Shown here piece after piece: positions 45,657-56,506 of a DNA stretch of 64,000 bases. Numbering within the stretch: the first letter of the stretch is position 1; each line of letters begins with the position of its first letter. Position numbers and translations under genes: made by a program. Below the pieces are notes generated by a model. The model did no database searches and was not told where the DNA came from. It saw only the letters and a program-made list of their open reading frames with translations. Origin of the DNA: Lachancea mirantina (taxonomy: Eukaryota; Ascomycota; Saccharomycetes; Saccharomycetales; Saccharomycetaceae); contig LT598465.1 of the NCBI GenBank assembly GCA_900074745.1, positions 744,001 through 808,000 on the forward strand, written 5' to 3'.

Positions 45657-46574
45657 ATGTCTGTGGAAAAGAAGGAATCCAACTTTTTGGTGGACTTTTT
45701 GATGGGTGGTGTTTCCGCTGCCGTCTCTAAGACCGCTGCTGCTCCAATTGAGAGAGTCAAGCTTTTGATCCAAAACCAAGATGAAATGATCAAGCAAGGC
45801 TCTTTGGACAGACGTTACACCGGTATCGGTGAGTGTTTCTCCAGAACCGCTAAGAACGAAGGTATCGTTTCTTTCTGGAGAGGTAACACCGCCAATGTTA
45901 TCCGTTACTTTCCAACCCAAGCTTTGAACTTTGCTTTCAAGGACAAGATCAAGGCTTTGTTCGGTTTCAAGAAGGAAGAAGGTTACGGTAAGTGGTTTGC
46001 CGGTAACTTGGCTTCCGGTGGTGCTGCTGGTGGTCTTTCTTTGATGTTTGTTTACTCTTTGGACTACGCCAGAACTAGATTGGCTGCTGACTCTAAGAAC
46101 GCCAAGAAGGGTGGTGAACGTCAATTCAACGGTTTGGTCGACGTTTACAAGAAGACTTTGGCCTCCGACGGTGTTGCCGGTTTGTACAGAGGTTTCTTGC
46201 CATCTGTCGTCGGTATTGTCGTTTACAGGGGTTTGTACTTCGGTCTCTACGACTCCCTAAAGCCTTTGTTGTTGACTGGTTCTTTGGAAGGTTCTTTCTT
46301 GGCTTCTTTCTTGTTGGGTTGGGCCGTTACCACCGGTGCTTCCACTGCTTCTTACCCATTGGACACTGTTAGAAGAAGAATGATGATGACTTCCGGTCAA
46401 GCCGTCAAGTACAACGGTGCTTTTGACGCTTTCCGTAAAATCGTTGCTGCCGAGGGTATTAAGTCCTTGTTCAAGGGTTGCGGTGCTAACATCTTGAGAG
46501 GTGTTGCCGGTGCCGGTGTCATTTCCATGTACGACCAATTGCAAATGATCTTGTTTGGCAAGAAGTTCAAATAA
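45657..46574 (+). CDS. PET9: Mitochondrial ADP/ATP carrier
   Basis: A 305-residue inner-membrane exchanger of ADP and ATP. It has the three mitochondrial carrier repeats with signatures PIERVK (30-35), SLDYARTR (134-141) and YPLDTVRRR (233-241), and the ADP/ATP-carrier mark RRRMMM (239-244). Codons are strongly biased to the preferred yeast set (TTG, GGT, GCT, AGA, AAG), so it is highly expressed. The start ATG at 45657 is clear. This single gene corresponds to both PET9 (YBL030C) and AAC3 (YBR085W) of S. cerevisiae. It converges with HEK2, leaving 267 bp. Confidence 0.97.
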   Translation: MSVEKKESNFLVDFLMGGVSAAVSKTAAAPIERVKLLIQNQDEMIKQGSLDRRYTGIGECFSRTAKNEGIVSFWRGNTANVIRYFPTQALNFAFKDKIKALFGFKKEEGYGKWFAGNLASGGAAGGLSLMFVYSLDYARTRLAADSKNAKKGGERQFNGLVDVYKKTLASDGVAGLYRGFLPSVVGIVVYRGLYFGLYDSLKPLLLTGSLEGSFLASFLLGWAVTTGASTASYPLDTVRRRMMMTSGQAVKYNGAFDAFRKIVAAEGIKSLFKGCGANILRGVAGAGVISMYDQLQMILFGKKFK

Positions 46575-46841
46575 ACGCAATTAAGGAAATAACAATCATA
46601 AAAGAAATTGGATAGGCTGAAAAAAAGGTGCTCGGTTACTTCGCCTACCCCATGAGTTTGTTTATAAAGTGCTACTATTCATGATCAAAGTAAATAGTTT
46701 TTATTATCGAAAGAACTTTTCTGGAAAGAAGACAGACACTTGAGGGGAACAAAATTACACTACACATATTGTTACATACATATAGAAACACATTAGCACA
46801 AATGTTCAAACGTCAACGAAGTGGGGGGTGGGCAAGATTTC

Positions 46842-47711
46842 TCACAACTCTTTGGTCGCGGTCTCGTCGCGTCTCTGCTTTTCGGTTTCCAAATTTTTCA
46901 AAAGCATGGTTTCCGCGAGTTTGACGCTGTTCTGGTTGTTACCAGTAATCGTAAAGCTCCTGAGACCGTTTTCATCGCTTTCGTCACTCACCAAAACTTT
47001 AGTCTTGGTGTATTTTCTGAGATTGGCCACCCGATTACCGCCTCTGCCCAGAAGTGCTCCGACGTATTCTGCCGGAATCGGAACTGTTTTGCTTACAGAG
47101 CCCTCTTCCAAATTCTTGGTGTGCGGATAGTAATGTTTTTCGTGAGACCCGCGTGCCTCTGTGGCCAGCAACTGGCTAATCTCTACGAGACAGCTCGCGA
47201 TGGACTCAGAGAACCCCTGAATTTCGACCACTCTGTCTTGCGAATCTGGTAGGAAATTTTTGGACGCGACGATCTTGACTCCGTGCCTCTCGATAAGCCC
47301 CTTAATACGCGCGCCTTGCATGCCAATAATTGACGAAACTTGCGAGTTTGTCACTATCAAACGCAGGTTGCCCACACGTTTCGTAGTTTCCGTCTCTGGC
47401 ATTTCGGCAGGTGACGGAGGAGGTAGTATGAAATTGAGGGGTTTGTAGGTGTGCGTTTCTGGTTCGCTGTCATCTTGAATGAGCACATCTAAGACGTCTC
47501 TGAACGCATCGGCTACGTTCTGGATTGGACCTGAACAGGTGAGAAGACGGTCTGAGCACCCTTTCTCATGTGGAGAAATACCAATTTTCACTTGGTTAGA
47601 CTGTCTTATTTCCTGGATGGTCGACCCTTGGGCCCCAATAATTCGTGCAGCCTCTTTCAGTGATACCAACGCCCGATGCGAAACGGTCCCAGTGGGCTCA
47701 ACTTCTGCCAT
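46842..47711 (-). CDS. HEK2: KH-domain RNA-binding protein Hek2/Khd1
   Basis: A 289-residue protein with three KH domains, marked by the RNA-gripping GxxG loops GAQG (26-29), GMQG (130-133) and GRGG (222-225). In S. cerevisiae it binds ASH1 and many other mRNAs, delays their translation during transport, and also acts at telomeres. The protein is shorter than the yeast one (about 381) because it lacks most of the low-complexity tail; all three KH domains are complete. Place and direction match YBL032W. In S. cerevisiae SHE1 (YBL031W) lies between this gene and PET9; here there is no room for it. Confidence 0.94.
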   Translation of the reverse strand: MAEVEPTGTVSHRALVSLKEAARIIGAQGSTIQEIRQSNQVKIGISPHEKGCSDRLLTCSGPIQNVADAFRDVLDVLIQDDSEPETHTYKPLNFILPPPSPAEMPETETTKRVGNLRLIVTNSQVSSIIGMQGARIKGLIERHGVKIVASKNFLPDSQDRVVEIQGFSESIASCLVEISQLLATEARGSHEKHYYPHTKNLEEGSVSKTVPIPAEYVGALLGRGGNRVANLRKYTKTKVLVSDESDENGLRSFTITGNNQNSVKLAETMLLKNLETEKQRRDETATKEL

Positions 47712-48112
47712 TTTTATTATTTCAGTTTCTTGCGTTATTGTTGTAGAAGTGAACCACGAATTGTAAGGTCGCGTGCCGTTGTATGTGAGACCGGCTGTTC
47801 AACATTTGACTTTCATGTCAGCAAACAAAAACGTAGGGACGGCTGTGACAGATATACGATGAATGGGAAGAAGGCGGGAAGACGAAGGTGGGACCGACAA
47901 AGAACAAGGCGATCCTTGGTGGAAGAGAGAACTAGCTTACAAACTGGTTAATTTTTATTGTGATTACCAAAAAAACGGCATGAATGCGGCAAGAATACGC
48001 ATGTCAGTAATGCAGGAATTTATGTACTTTGTGAAAGTGAACGTCAAACCTGACATTGCTTGGTATTGTCTCTGAGCAAATATATTCCAAATACCCTTTC
48101 CGTATCAGTGGA
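47712..48112. other. Intergenic after HEK2 start, small open frame
   Basis: A 400-bp gap. It contains an ATG-started open frame of 70 codons (47863-48075, containing WWKRELAYKLVNFYCDYQ) with somewhat protein-like content but no recognised family. I cannot tell whether it is expressed. A TATA-like AATATATTCC at 48078 faces right. Confidence 0.35.
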
Positions 48113-49172
48113 ATGATGTTTTCAAAACTTAACCCTTTTGCTCTCGGACGAGTAACCGTATCACTTGTTGTCATATTATATTTGAAGAAATTCCAATTTT
48201 CCAGCAAAGAAAAGTGTATGTCAATTTGATAGACATCAACATGAATCTTGGAATTTCACAACAAATTTATTGAATTGAACAAATCCCTGACATAAATGCA
48301 ACGAACCCTGTAACTCAGATGGACAATGAGCCAATAACAGGCCAAGCCAAATAACTCGGCGGCTCTATGTTTTCTCAGCTAGGGCAAGTTTATTACAGTT
48401 ACGTTCGTGGGAAAAAACTGAGTTCGTCCAATCTGAAAAGTCAAGTTCACGAAAGGAGACCCTTTTCGTCGGACTCGTCTCCAGCCCTGGCGCCCTGCTT
48501 GGATGGATACCTAGATGCCTAGCGAAGCGGTCACAGTAAGCCCGGGGCGAGAGTACGATTCATCGCCACATACGTATTCGAATATCCAGTGAGCAACGTC
48601 AGAGCAGGACAACGATAGACTACTTATCCAGACGATTTCAACCCTAATCAGCCGTTCCGGAAACAATCACATGTTGCACTCGAGCAGTCAAATTACTGCA
48701 CAGTTAAAGTCGGCGCCCTTCGCTTTCTAAGAGCGTTTCCAGAAACAACTACCAACATCTATTAATATCAGACAAACTCAATGGTGTGAGTTGTTCACGA
48801 AGACTTAATAAGAACATCGATAACGACTTCATTCTTTGTGAGTTTAAGAGAAGACCCGTTTATAGCTACTAAGTCAAATTCTTACAGAAGAACGACTAGT
48901 ATTTAGTATCCATTTTGGAGCGATGGGGCATTAGACCGGCGACGAATGCACTGAGCAATCAACCGACGCCTTCATACATTTCAAATATCTCCCCCTTTGA
49001 TTACGTTAAAGCGAATTCGTCTGCTGATGCGGACAAGCTGGAAAGGCTAGAACCCGTTTTCGGCAAGAAGAGTACTGGAAAATTAGCTATTGAACCACTT
49101 CAAGGAATTATTTCCGCAAATTATCTTGAAAAACTGTATAAGAGTAGACCTAACATTAGCGCTAAGAGATAA
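48113..49172 (+). CDS. Candidate spliced small membrane protein
   Basis: Proposed from two pieces. Exon 1, 48113-48215, starts MMFSKLNPFALGR, has a short hydrophobic segment (VTVSLVVILYL) and Lys-rich end, and meets a perfect donor GTATGT at 48216. Exon 2, 48907-49172, is a long open frame with protein-like sequence but no usable ATG (WGIRPATNALSN ... NYLEKLYKSRPNISAKR). The phases fit if the acceptor is TATTTAG at 48905-48906, giving about 122 residues with one membrane segment. The weak points are the branch-point match (TACTAAG), an earlier CAG that would be out of frame, and the 691-nt intron. The family is unknown. Confidence 0.4.
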
Positions 49173-49346
49173 ATGCTACTGGCTTTGACTAAGTTGCTGA
49201 ATCGCTCTGACTAAGTCTGCACCTTGTCAGTCTGTCGTTCCAGTTTCTTTGTCATTTGTAGTAATGTGATTGAAAAATTTATAAGCGAGTCTTCAAGAGT
49301 ACTTAAAGGCCGGCTCGTGAAAAATCAACACCTGCAACAGCCACGG

Positions 49347-50246
49347 ATGGACCCTAATTCAGATTTGAAGCCAATGACTATGGAAAGCGAGCCTTTAACT
49401 GTGACGTGCGTGGCCAGAGCACGTATACCTACGACTACCGGACCAGATATTTTCCTGCATCTGTATGCGAACAACAGGGACTCAAAAGAACACTTGGCAA
49501 TTGTTTTTGGCGAGAACATAAGGTCACGGACGTTGTTCAGAAGGCGGCCTGGCGAGACGCAACAGGATCGTATGGTAAGGGGTGCGTACGTAGGAAAGCT
49601 GTTTCCGGGCAGAACGGTAGCGGACAGAGACGAACATCTCGGACTGGAATTGCAGTTTGGTGACGACGGAGACCTCGTAGTCGATGAACACACCTGGCAC
49701 GACCAGAAAACGCTAGTCAGAATCCATTCCGAGTGCTACACGGGAGAAACCGCGTGGAGCGCCCGGTGCGACTGCGGCGAGCAATTTGACCGTGCCGGTA
49801 AACTAATGGCCATGGACCGCGAAGGCGACATAATAGGTGGTCAGGGGCGCGGTGTTATCGTTTACTTGCGCCAGGAAGGCCGCGGAATTGGTTTAGGTGA
49901 AAAGCTCAAAGCTTACAATTTGCAAGATCTCGGTGCCGATACCGTACAGGCCAATCTCTTACTCAAGCACCCCGCAGATGGACGGGACTTCTCGATGGGA
50001 CGCGCTATACTCATGGACTTGGGAATCGAGCAAGTACGGCTCTTGACGAACAACCCGGACAAGATAGAACAAATAGAAGATCCACCCTATTTGCACTGTG
50101 TCGAGAGAGTGCCCATGGTTCCACTGTCGTGGACACACGACGAAGAAGGTATCCATTCGTCCGAAGTCGAGGGCTACTTGAGAACCAAGGTCGAAAGAAT
50201 GGGCCATCTTTTGCAGAAGCCCCTGCAACTACACGTACACGATTAA
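49347..50246 (+). CDS. RIB1: GTP cyclohydrolase II
   Basis: A 299-residue enzyme for the first step of riboflavin synthesis, opening GTP to a diamino-pyrimidine phosphate with loss of formate and pyrophosphate. The zinc site is Cys130, Cys141 and Cys143 in [18 protein letters not shown]. The GTP-binding and catalytic region is [22 protein letters not shown] (about 173-194), and LLTNNPDK follows. The frame is open upstream to a TTG, but the ATG at 49347 is the first. S. cerevisiae Rib1 is somewhat longer (345), mostly at the ends. Position matches YBL033C. Confidence 0.96.
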   Translation: MDPNSDLKPMTMESEPLTVTCVARARIPTTTGPDIFLHLYANNRDSKEHLAIVFGENIRSRTLFRRRPGETQQDRMVRGAYVGKLFPGRTVADRDEHLGLELQFGDDGDLVVDEHTWHDQKTLVRIHSECYTGETAWSARCDCGEQFDRAGKLMAMDREGDIIGGQGRGVIVYLRQEGRGIGLGEKLKAYNLQDLGADTVQANLLLKHPADGRDFSMGRAILMDLGIEQVRLLTNNPDKIEQIEDPPYLHCVERVPMVPLSWTHDEEGIHSSEVEGYLRTKVERMGHLLQKPLQLHVHD

Positions 50247-51034
50247 CCGTATGCAGCCTCTTTCGGCGGCGCGTGAGTTTATCCAGATGCTCTCATTTTA
50301 TTAAGTAGACATTGGTTCTTTCCTTAACGTGTGTTCAAGACCGATTTCCTGTTTCCTGGCCTGACGACGCTAGTAGTTTCGTCCAGGACCGCTTCGGGTC
50401 TGCTGGTAAGAGCAAAGGACAAAGAACAAAGAAATTCAAAGATTACTCACTGGGCTGGAAATAGAGTTCAAGCCAGGGACTTTTTTTCGTCTACTTGCAG
50501 ATTCCCATGGGCGTGCGACGCAGCGCAGTACCCCGTAAGTCTTTTTCATCATAGTTTAGAGGAGTTTATATGTGTTAGGGCCTGGAGCCCATTATTTCAA
50601 GATACTATCTCAAATCTAGCTGTTATGGGACGAATTATCATCGAGTATGCATGATACCCGCTATCCCTACATGATCTAAATGGCCTGGCTGATCTAAATG
50701 GCCTGGCTGTCGCACACACAACTTATTATGGTACGTCTAAAAGTTATTTATCAAAATCTTTATTCTGAAAATGTGACTATACAATTGCTACAGTCATCTT
50801 GCCCAGCTGGTAGTGGCCAAGAGAACGCATTGGCTTGGAGCTGTAACTCAAATGGTCCTTAAGCTTCCCAGCGCCCATTGTAGTTGTTGCATCACGTGAA
50901 CAAGCCAAAGCCAACCGTTAGATCACCGTTATGGAAATAAAGCGAACGTCTGACACATTTGACGAAAAATCGCAATTAATATTGTTGCGTACGAACCACG
51001 CTCGCTTGCAAATTAAAAGGGGTCAGTCTGTAAA
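50247..51034. other. Intergenic after RIB1
   Basis: A 790-bp gap between convergent 3' ends. An 18-bp unit is repeated in tandem at 50672-50707. Open frames at 50331-50654 and 50931-51122 lack coding character. Confidence 0.5.
50672..50707. repeat. Tandem duplication, 2 x 18 bp
   Basis: TGATCTAAATGGCCTGGC occurs twice head to tail (50672-50689 and 50690-50707) without a mismatch, so the duplication is recent. Confidence 0.9.
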
Positions 51035-51569
51035 TTACGCATCTTCGCCCATCAATGAAAGCAGATGGTCTCTAGCTTCTCCGGCAATTGTCGCAATCAC
51101 TTCAGTACCCTTCATAACGTAGCCACAGCTTTTGTCCTCGCTTAAAACAGTCGTAACGTCTCTGTGAAGCTTTTCTTGCTTGGCCAGAAAATCCTCGTAG
51201 CCCTGAACTGTGAGTAATTCCACGGGCGCAGACGCCAAGAATGAACCAGTAGATTGAGTGATGTTACTGCTTTGCTTGTAGATTGGTTGCATATCGTCAG
51301 GTAGGTTTGGATATTCGGTTCTCTTGCAGTAGTGATTAGCTTGGAAGTTGATTTGATCTGAGTTCACTGGTTTCCTGAAGGGGGAACCAGAGTGGTGGTC
51401 CCGTTGTACGAAACTTGATACTGTTACATTTTGAAACGCCTGTTTCCCGGGAAGCTCACTTTGAACAATCTCGAACTTGAATACTTGCTCCGCGATAATC
51501 CTTTCATGCTCAACGGGTAGCAACTTCTTATGGAATAATTTTCCATGATAGAAGCCCGCAGAAATTCAT
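51035..51569 (-). CDS. Unknown protein, 5' end out of frame
   Basis: An open frame of about 175 codons ends at 51035. Its sequence looks like real protein (HERIIAEQVFKFEIVQ, then GYEDFLAKQEKLHRDV, ending DHLLSLMGEDA), but I recognise no family. It has no ATG near its start. The nearest upstream ATG (51569-51567) stands about 55 bp after a TATATAT element (near 51621-51629) at normal spacing, but it is in another frame and stops after 13 codons. One base fewer in the run AAAA (about 51540) would join the two as MNFCGLLSWKLFHKK. This is a mutation, a sequence error, or a missed intron. It has no counterpart that I know between RIB1 and STU1. Confidence 0.5.
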
Positions 51570-52304
51570 GTTACACATCTTGGATGCCTATACTCCCGAA
51601 AGCGACGTCGTAACATTTGGATATATACTATGTGCCATATCCAACTCTACCGTCTCCCCGTGCTCCGAGCCATGTAAGTTAAGTTTCGCCTTTGAGCCTT
51701 GTGACGCTATAATCACGTGATTATATCTCCCAGACGTCTTTTGGAGCATACAAAAGACCAACATCCCACGGAGCGGTTGTCATTCTGGTACGTTGTGAGG
51801 TCTTTCTGAATTCCAAGGTCCTTTGTAACAACTGGTTGAAAGAACGCATGATTTCTGGTCCACATGGTTACACACGAATTGATGTCGAATTGAGTGTGAA
51901 TTTGAAACGACGTGATAGCCTCAAATTTGGTTTAACGCCACATGGTCCACTGGGAATTGCAGCCTAGGAGTTTCCAGCAAATTAATTCCAGAAATGCAGG
52001 AGAAGTCTCGAAAGACATATCAAAGCTACGCGGAAGCTCCTGAAAACATACTCAACCACCATTTGGAAGGCTCTTATTGCTGGGGTATACGGTTACATGC
52101 TCCATGCTTTTGCCTTCGCGGCTGTGCGCTCGGCGGTTAACGAGAGCTTGAGCAGATATTATCAACAAATCACGTGATAGAATTGTTTCACAATGAGGTA
52201 TGGGTTTCAGACACATAACGATCTCATCACTACAGCTGATAGACATTAGAATACACAAACAGCAACCTTAAGCACACCAACATTAGCACAGTCCCAAGAC
52301 TGTC
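51570..52304. other. Divergent intergenic before STU1
   Basis: A 735-bp gap. It contains the TATA element for the left gene near 51621, an ATCACGTGA box at 51712, and a second ATCACGTGA at 52168 nearer STU1. I see no gene. Confidence 0.5.
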
Positions 52305-55300
52305 ATGGCTAGCAGACGAACTTTTCATCTTAAAGATGTGTTGCTAGACCCTGGTTTGCCGGCCGATGCCAAAATCGAAGAGCTGAACGGCTTCAAGGGC
52401 CACGTTAAGAAAGAACTTGTACACGAGCCGTCGATCTCAGGGTATTTCGAGGCTCTATGTTCCTTGATGGAAAATGCGGATTCTGAGGATAAAAGGGTAG
52501 TAGCACTTTCCCATTCGGCGGTGTGTTACCTTATGAAAAGGGTCGCCATGCAGGCGCCTGCTCACATCGACGAAAAATCGATTATGAGATTGGGGCCCGC
52601 TTTACTGTCCACCATTGGTGGAGATCGCAAAATCTGGTCAGGATCTGTGAAGGCGCTGGAAGCCATTTATCTTGCACAGCCTAAGAGTTTCGAGGCCTGT
52701 CTGGAACGATTTTGCCTTCGAGATGCAACTCGAATTCCCACACTTTTGTTCGTGGACGAGCTGGTAGTCATGCATCAGCGCAACAAGCAAAATCCCCTTG
52801 AAACGCTTAACCAGTTCAAGTCTCTTTTTTTAATCGCGTTGAATGTACCCGAGGGATTGACTTTGCAAGATGTAGGACTCGTACGAGACATCTTGTCAAA
52901 ATACTACACAAAACACTCAATGATTGTGTTTTCGAAAGGTATCAAGAAAGATACTACCAGGAGTACATTCCTTGAGTCTCACACGACATCTGATGTAGGC
53001 CCCGTGGGCTCTTCGCAAAATGAAGAAGAGAAAGAGGCAGATACTTTCAACGAAGCGCAAGAATTACAATCTTTGATAAAGGAACACTCATCCACCTCAG
53101 ACGATTTGAAAGCCACAAATTATGTGACAATAGAGTCTTTAAAGAAGGATTTAGAGGAAATTACAAGTCCTTTCATGGCCAACAAGGAAACCGAGCAAAA
53201 TTGGAGAAGACGTCAAGAGAGCGTGATACAATTACGTTCAATTGTCAAGGGCAACGCGCCCACGTATTTTGAAGATGATTTCATATATATGCTCAAGGAA
53301 TTTCAGGTGCCAGATTGTCTCTCCAAAGCTGTCTATTCCCTGAGAACGTCTCTGTCGGTAAACGGGTCCAACTTAATCAAAGAATTGGCGCTCAGAGTTG
53401 GAGAAGGTTTAGATCCCTTGGCTGAGTCTATTTTCAATCCTTTGAAAGGTTTACTTTCCGCGATGAAGAAAATATCATCGCAAAATTCATTTACTTCCAT
53501 TTGTGTTTTACTCTCTGGGATTTCGTTCCACTCCAGGATATTCCAACAGTGTGCTCAACTCAGCAGAGATAAGAACACAGCTCCTAGATCTTTTTGTGCG
53601 ATCTTTTTGCGTATCTTTATCATTAGATTTCATATCAAGTTGGAAACCTACATTCCCCAAATTTGCGAATGGATGAAGAGAAGTCTATCAGATGCACAGA
53701 CCAGAGTACGAGAAGAGATGCGAACGACTTTTTGGTACTTTTACAAAGTATACCCAGAGCACGCCAGTCCAATTTTAGAAGGTCTATCAGCGCAACTGAA
53801 GCGCGCTTTGGAAGCCTCAATACCGAAACATTTGGGCGTCGATTATTTACCTTCTTATAACGTCTCATCCGAGTCATCGCGAAGATCGAGTCTTGGCTAC
53901 AAAACCCCCAGTTTTGCCAACGGAATGCAACCATCTCAGCTGCAAAGAAATTCAGGCTTGCGTTCCGCAAGTGATCCCGCAGGTCGTTCGACGTCGCAAG
54001 CTTTACCACACAGTAGCAGAGAGAGAAGGCACTTCTCTCCGATGACTTTTTTGAACCGTAACTCAGGTCATTCGGTTGCGCCTACGAAAACCTCAAATTT
54101 AGACACATCATCACCGCCCAGCCCCAATGGTCACATTGACCTCACGAATGAATTAACGCAAGACCAGTCCAATTCGCTCATTAAAAAATATCTGGGCGCG
54201 GCGCCTAATAGTGATCGCAAGCTTTCTCAATCAAGGCATGAAATTGACGAGATGCTAAAATACCTGGATTCTGACCTCGCCAATGACAGATCGCAAGGTT
54301 TGCAATTGCTCAGAAATTTACTTTTACTTGACGTTCGCTTACCTTGTGACCAAATCAAAAGTTCAATGAGCCAGCTAATGACAGAAACGTCTTCACAAAT
54401 GAAGGACTTATTGAGGACTCAAGAATTCTTCAGGTTGATTGACTTAGAAACTTATATCGAGCTCTCGGCAATCAATAAGGAAAACCCACAGTTTTTGGTC
54501 CAAAATAGAGATGCATCCGAAATTGTTGATGCGGTTATTCTTCTTTTAAACAAAACGCACGTTGACCATAGAGACTCATCCATGCATTACATCAAGTACA
54601 GACGAGTGATTGCCGATTTTTGCTTAGTGGTTGTCGATTGCCTGATATCAAATTTCACTGTTATTGACGATGTTGTTTTCAAAGCTGTGACATCACAGAT
54701 CATAAACATTTACGGTGGCGAATTGAACACTGAACTCTATTCAAATGTGCTCTTTCACCTGTGGTCTCATGACAAACGTGCGTTTGTTGCAATTCTCACG
54801 AACGCCCCTCACTACACGAAGTCAAGCATAGGTCGAGAATTGGCGGCTAGATGCTCCGAGTTTCCTTTGAACTCTATAAACCTCGAGGAGGATTCTAATG
54901 AAATAATAGTTCCGGAAGAAAAGTTCTGCATGGAAATGACAATGGTGAATCCTCTTTTGACGAGAAAGAGAACAAATAGTACGAGCAGCGTTGTCATCAA
55001 TGATTTAAAGGAAGTTGGTTATAAAGGAAACGAAGAAAACGGAAGGGAATTATCAGAAAACGTTACTAATCACCCCATTGTACCGTTAATGGAAGAAGAA
55101 GGATTTACAAAGTTTGGTGGTTTCTCAAAACTGAGTGGAATGACTAGAATTGTGAGCTTGTATGAAAAGGATGAATTGGAGGAACAGCATGACGAGCATG
55201 TGTCAAAACTCGACTTTGAGGGGGATACCAATATGTCTGCTGGGCGGGTTTCAAATGATGAGAATGCTCAAAATGTCGATTTGAGTGACATCTTCAACCA

Positions 55301-56387
55301 GAATGGTGTAATTGCACGTCCCACCGAACAGAGGACGAATGCTAATGAGCAGCTATTTCCTGTGAATGATGCGCTGGAGGATAAGACTTCAAATAGAACC
55401 AATGACGAATTAAAAGTCAAAGAATCCCAATCAAATACCCCCATGGAAGGTTCAGACTACGATTTGGCAAATGTGCTCGATGAAATGCATATAAAAAAGG
55501 AAGAGGAAAATTCGTTCCTGGCATCATCTCGCCGAGCCAGCAATGATTTAGACATAATGTCGCATATTCCATCTGGAACGGTGCTTGCTCACGAACTTAA
55601 CGATATTCTGGATCGCGCGAATCATGTACTTCAGTTGGATGATTTATCGAGGGCGCAAGACTGCGTCTTGCAAGACTTATCTTCAGTGCCCACGTCGAAG
55701 GTTGACGAGATTATCCATTTTTTACTTCGTGCGAATGAATGCCACGAGTTTGTTGATTGGCTCATAGCACAAAATGGATATCAGGACTTATGTCAGTTGA
55801 GCTCCATAATCCTCGATTATTTGGCGTCAGCGTTTACCAGTGCCACCGAATTATATTCTCAATGCGTCCAATTGACGATATGCGTGATAATTTTAGGTGG
55901 GAAAACGCCTTTCAACAAACTACGAAAAGAACAGATCAAGATGCTTTACGAGTTCATGTTCAAGTCTGTGGCAGTTCTTTGCTCTACTGAAAATGATTTT
56001 TTTTATCTCCTGTGTGAAGATGCTAGAGATCTCCTGATAGAAACTAACTGCACGTGGAACCATTATCAACAGGCAGCTGAGCCTCTTCTCGAATCCGAAA
56101 ATGAAGTAAGTGACACACTGATGTCATTCATTGCGGAGTCGTTTATTCAGTTGTTGCAGAATAGCGCTCTTGATGAAAAAAATGTAACCTTTATGAAAGA
56201 TCAGGCTTTGCGCCTTTTGAGCAGCGAAGACACGAAATTGCGAAAGGCCGGATATTCGTATCTCGCCCTACTTTGGCAGCGGTGTGAGGATAAGAGCACC
56301 GCTATTTGGTTTCTCGAACTTCCAGTTTCTCGACAAAACCTCATCAAGTTACTTTCTACGGGTTTACCATCGAAACACGAAAGTTAA
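52305..56387 (+). CDS. STU1: CLASP-family microtubule protein, spindle stabiliser
   Basis: A 1360-residue protein of the CLASP family, which binds microtubules and kinetochores and is needed for a stable mitotic spindle. The N-terminal third contains helical TOG-like repeats (from about residue 10 to 230, and 280-510, with DAQTRVREEMRTTFWYF). A Ser/Arg/Pro-rich microtubule-binding linker covers about 520-620. The rest is helical, with an acidic, poorly conserved insert around 860-1080. S. cerevisiae Stu1 has 1513 residues. Syntenic with YBL034C. The ATG at 52305 is the first in frame. Confidence 0.93.
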   Translation: MASRRTFHLKDVLLDPGLPADAKIEELNGFKGHVKKELVHEPSISGYFEALCSLMENADSEDKRVVALSHSAVCYLMKRVAMQAPAHIDEKSIMRLGPALLSTIGGDRKIWSGSVKALEAIYLAQPKSFEACLERFCLRDATRIPTLLFVDELVVMHQRNKQNPLETLNQFKSLFLIALNVPEGLTLQDVGLVRDILSKYYTKHSMIVFSKGIKKDTTRSTFLESHTTSDVGPVGSSQNEEEKEADTFNEAQELQSLIKEHSSTSDDLKATNYVTIESLKKDLEEITSPFMANKETEQNWRRRQESVIQLRSIVKGNAPTYFEDDFIYMLKEFQVPDCLSKAVYSLRTSLSVNGSNLIKELALRVGEGLDPLAESIFNPLKGLLSAMKKISSQNSFTSICVLLSGISFHSRIFQQCAQLSRDKNTAPRSFCAIFLRIFIIRFHIKLETYIPQICEWMKRSLSDAQTRVREEMRTTFWYFYKVYPEHASPILEGLSAQLKRALEASIPKHLGVDYLPSYNVSSESSRRSSLGYKTPSFANGMQPSQLQRNSGLRSASDPAGRSTSQALPHSSRERRHFSPMTFLNRNSGHSVAPTKTSNLDTSSPPSPNGHIDLTNELTQDQSNSLIKKYLGAAPNSDRKLSQSRHEIDEMLKYLDSDLANDRSQGLQLLRNLLLLDVRLPCDQIKSSMSQLMTETSSQMKDLLRTQEFFRLIDLETYIELSAINKENPQFLVQNRDASEIVDAVILLLNKTHVDHRDSSMHYIKYRRVIADFCLVVVDCLISNFTVIDDVVFKAVTSQIINIYGGELNTELYSNVLFHLWSHDKRAFVAILTNAPHYTKSSIGRELAARCSEFPLNSINLEEDSNEIIVPEEKFCMEMTMVNPLLTRKRTNSTSSVVINDLKEVGYKGNEENGRELSENVTNHPIVPLMEEEGFTKFGGFSKLSGMTRIVSLYEKDELEEQHDEHVSKLDFEGDTNMSAGRVSNDENAQNVDLSDIFNQNGVIARPTEQRTNANEQLFPVNDALEDKTSNRTNDELKVKESQSNTPMEGSDYDLANVLDEMHIKKEEENSFLASSRRASNDLDIMSHIPSGTVLAHELNDILDRANHVLQLDDLSRAQDCVLQDLSSVPTSKVDEIIHFLLRANECHEFVDWLIAQNGYQDLCQLSSIILDYLASAFTSATELYSQCVQLTICVIILGGKTPFNKLRKEQIKMLYEFMFKSVAVLCSTENDFFYLLCEDARDLLIETNCTWNHYQQAAEPLLESENEVSDTLMSFIAESFIQLLQNSALDEKNVTFMKDQALRLLSSEDTKLRKAGYSYLALLWQRCEDKSTAIWFLELPVSRQNLIKLLSTGLPSKHES

Positions 56388-56506
56388 TTTCTTAAAATTG
56401 GGGATAGTTTACGCGTCGCCCATGATAGTATTGATAACCTGCTCAACAGGCAAACCTCTTACCAGCATCCAACCACAGGACTCTGCAGTGTTTAAAACTT
56501 GACAAG
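56388..56506 (+). promoter_or_regulatory. POL12 promoter with MluI box
   Basis: Only 119 bp separate STU1 and POL12. ACGCGT at 56411-56416 is the MCB element bound by MBF, which turns on DNA-replication genes at G1/S. S. cerevisiae POL12 is regulated this way. Confidence 0.65.
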
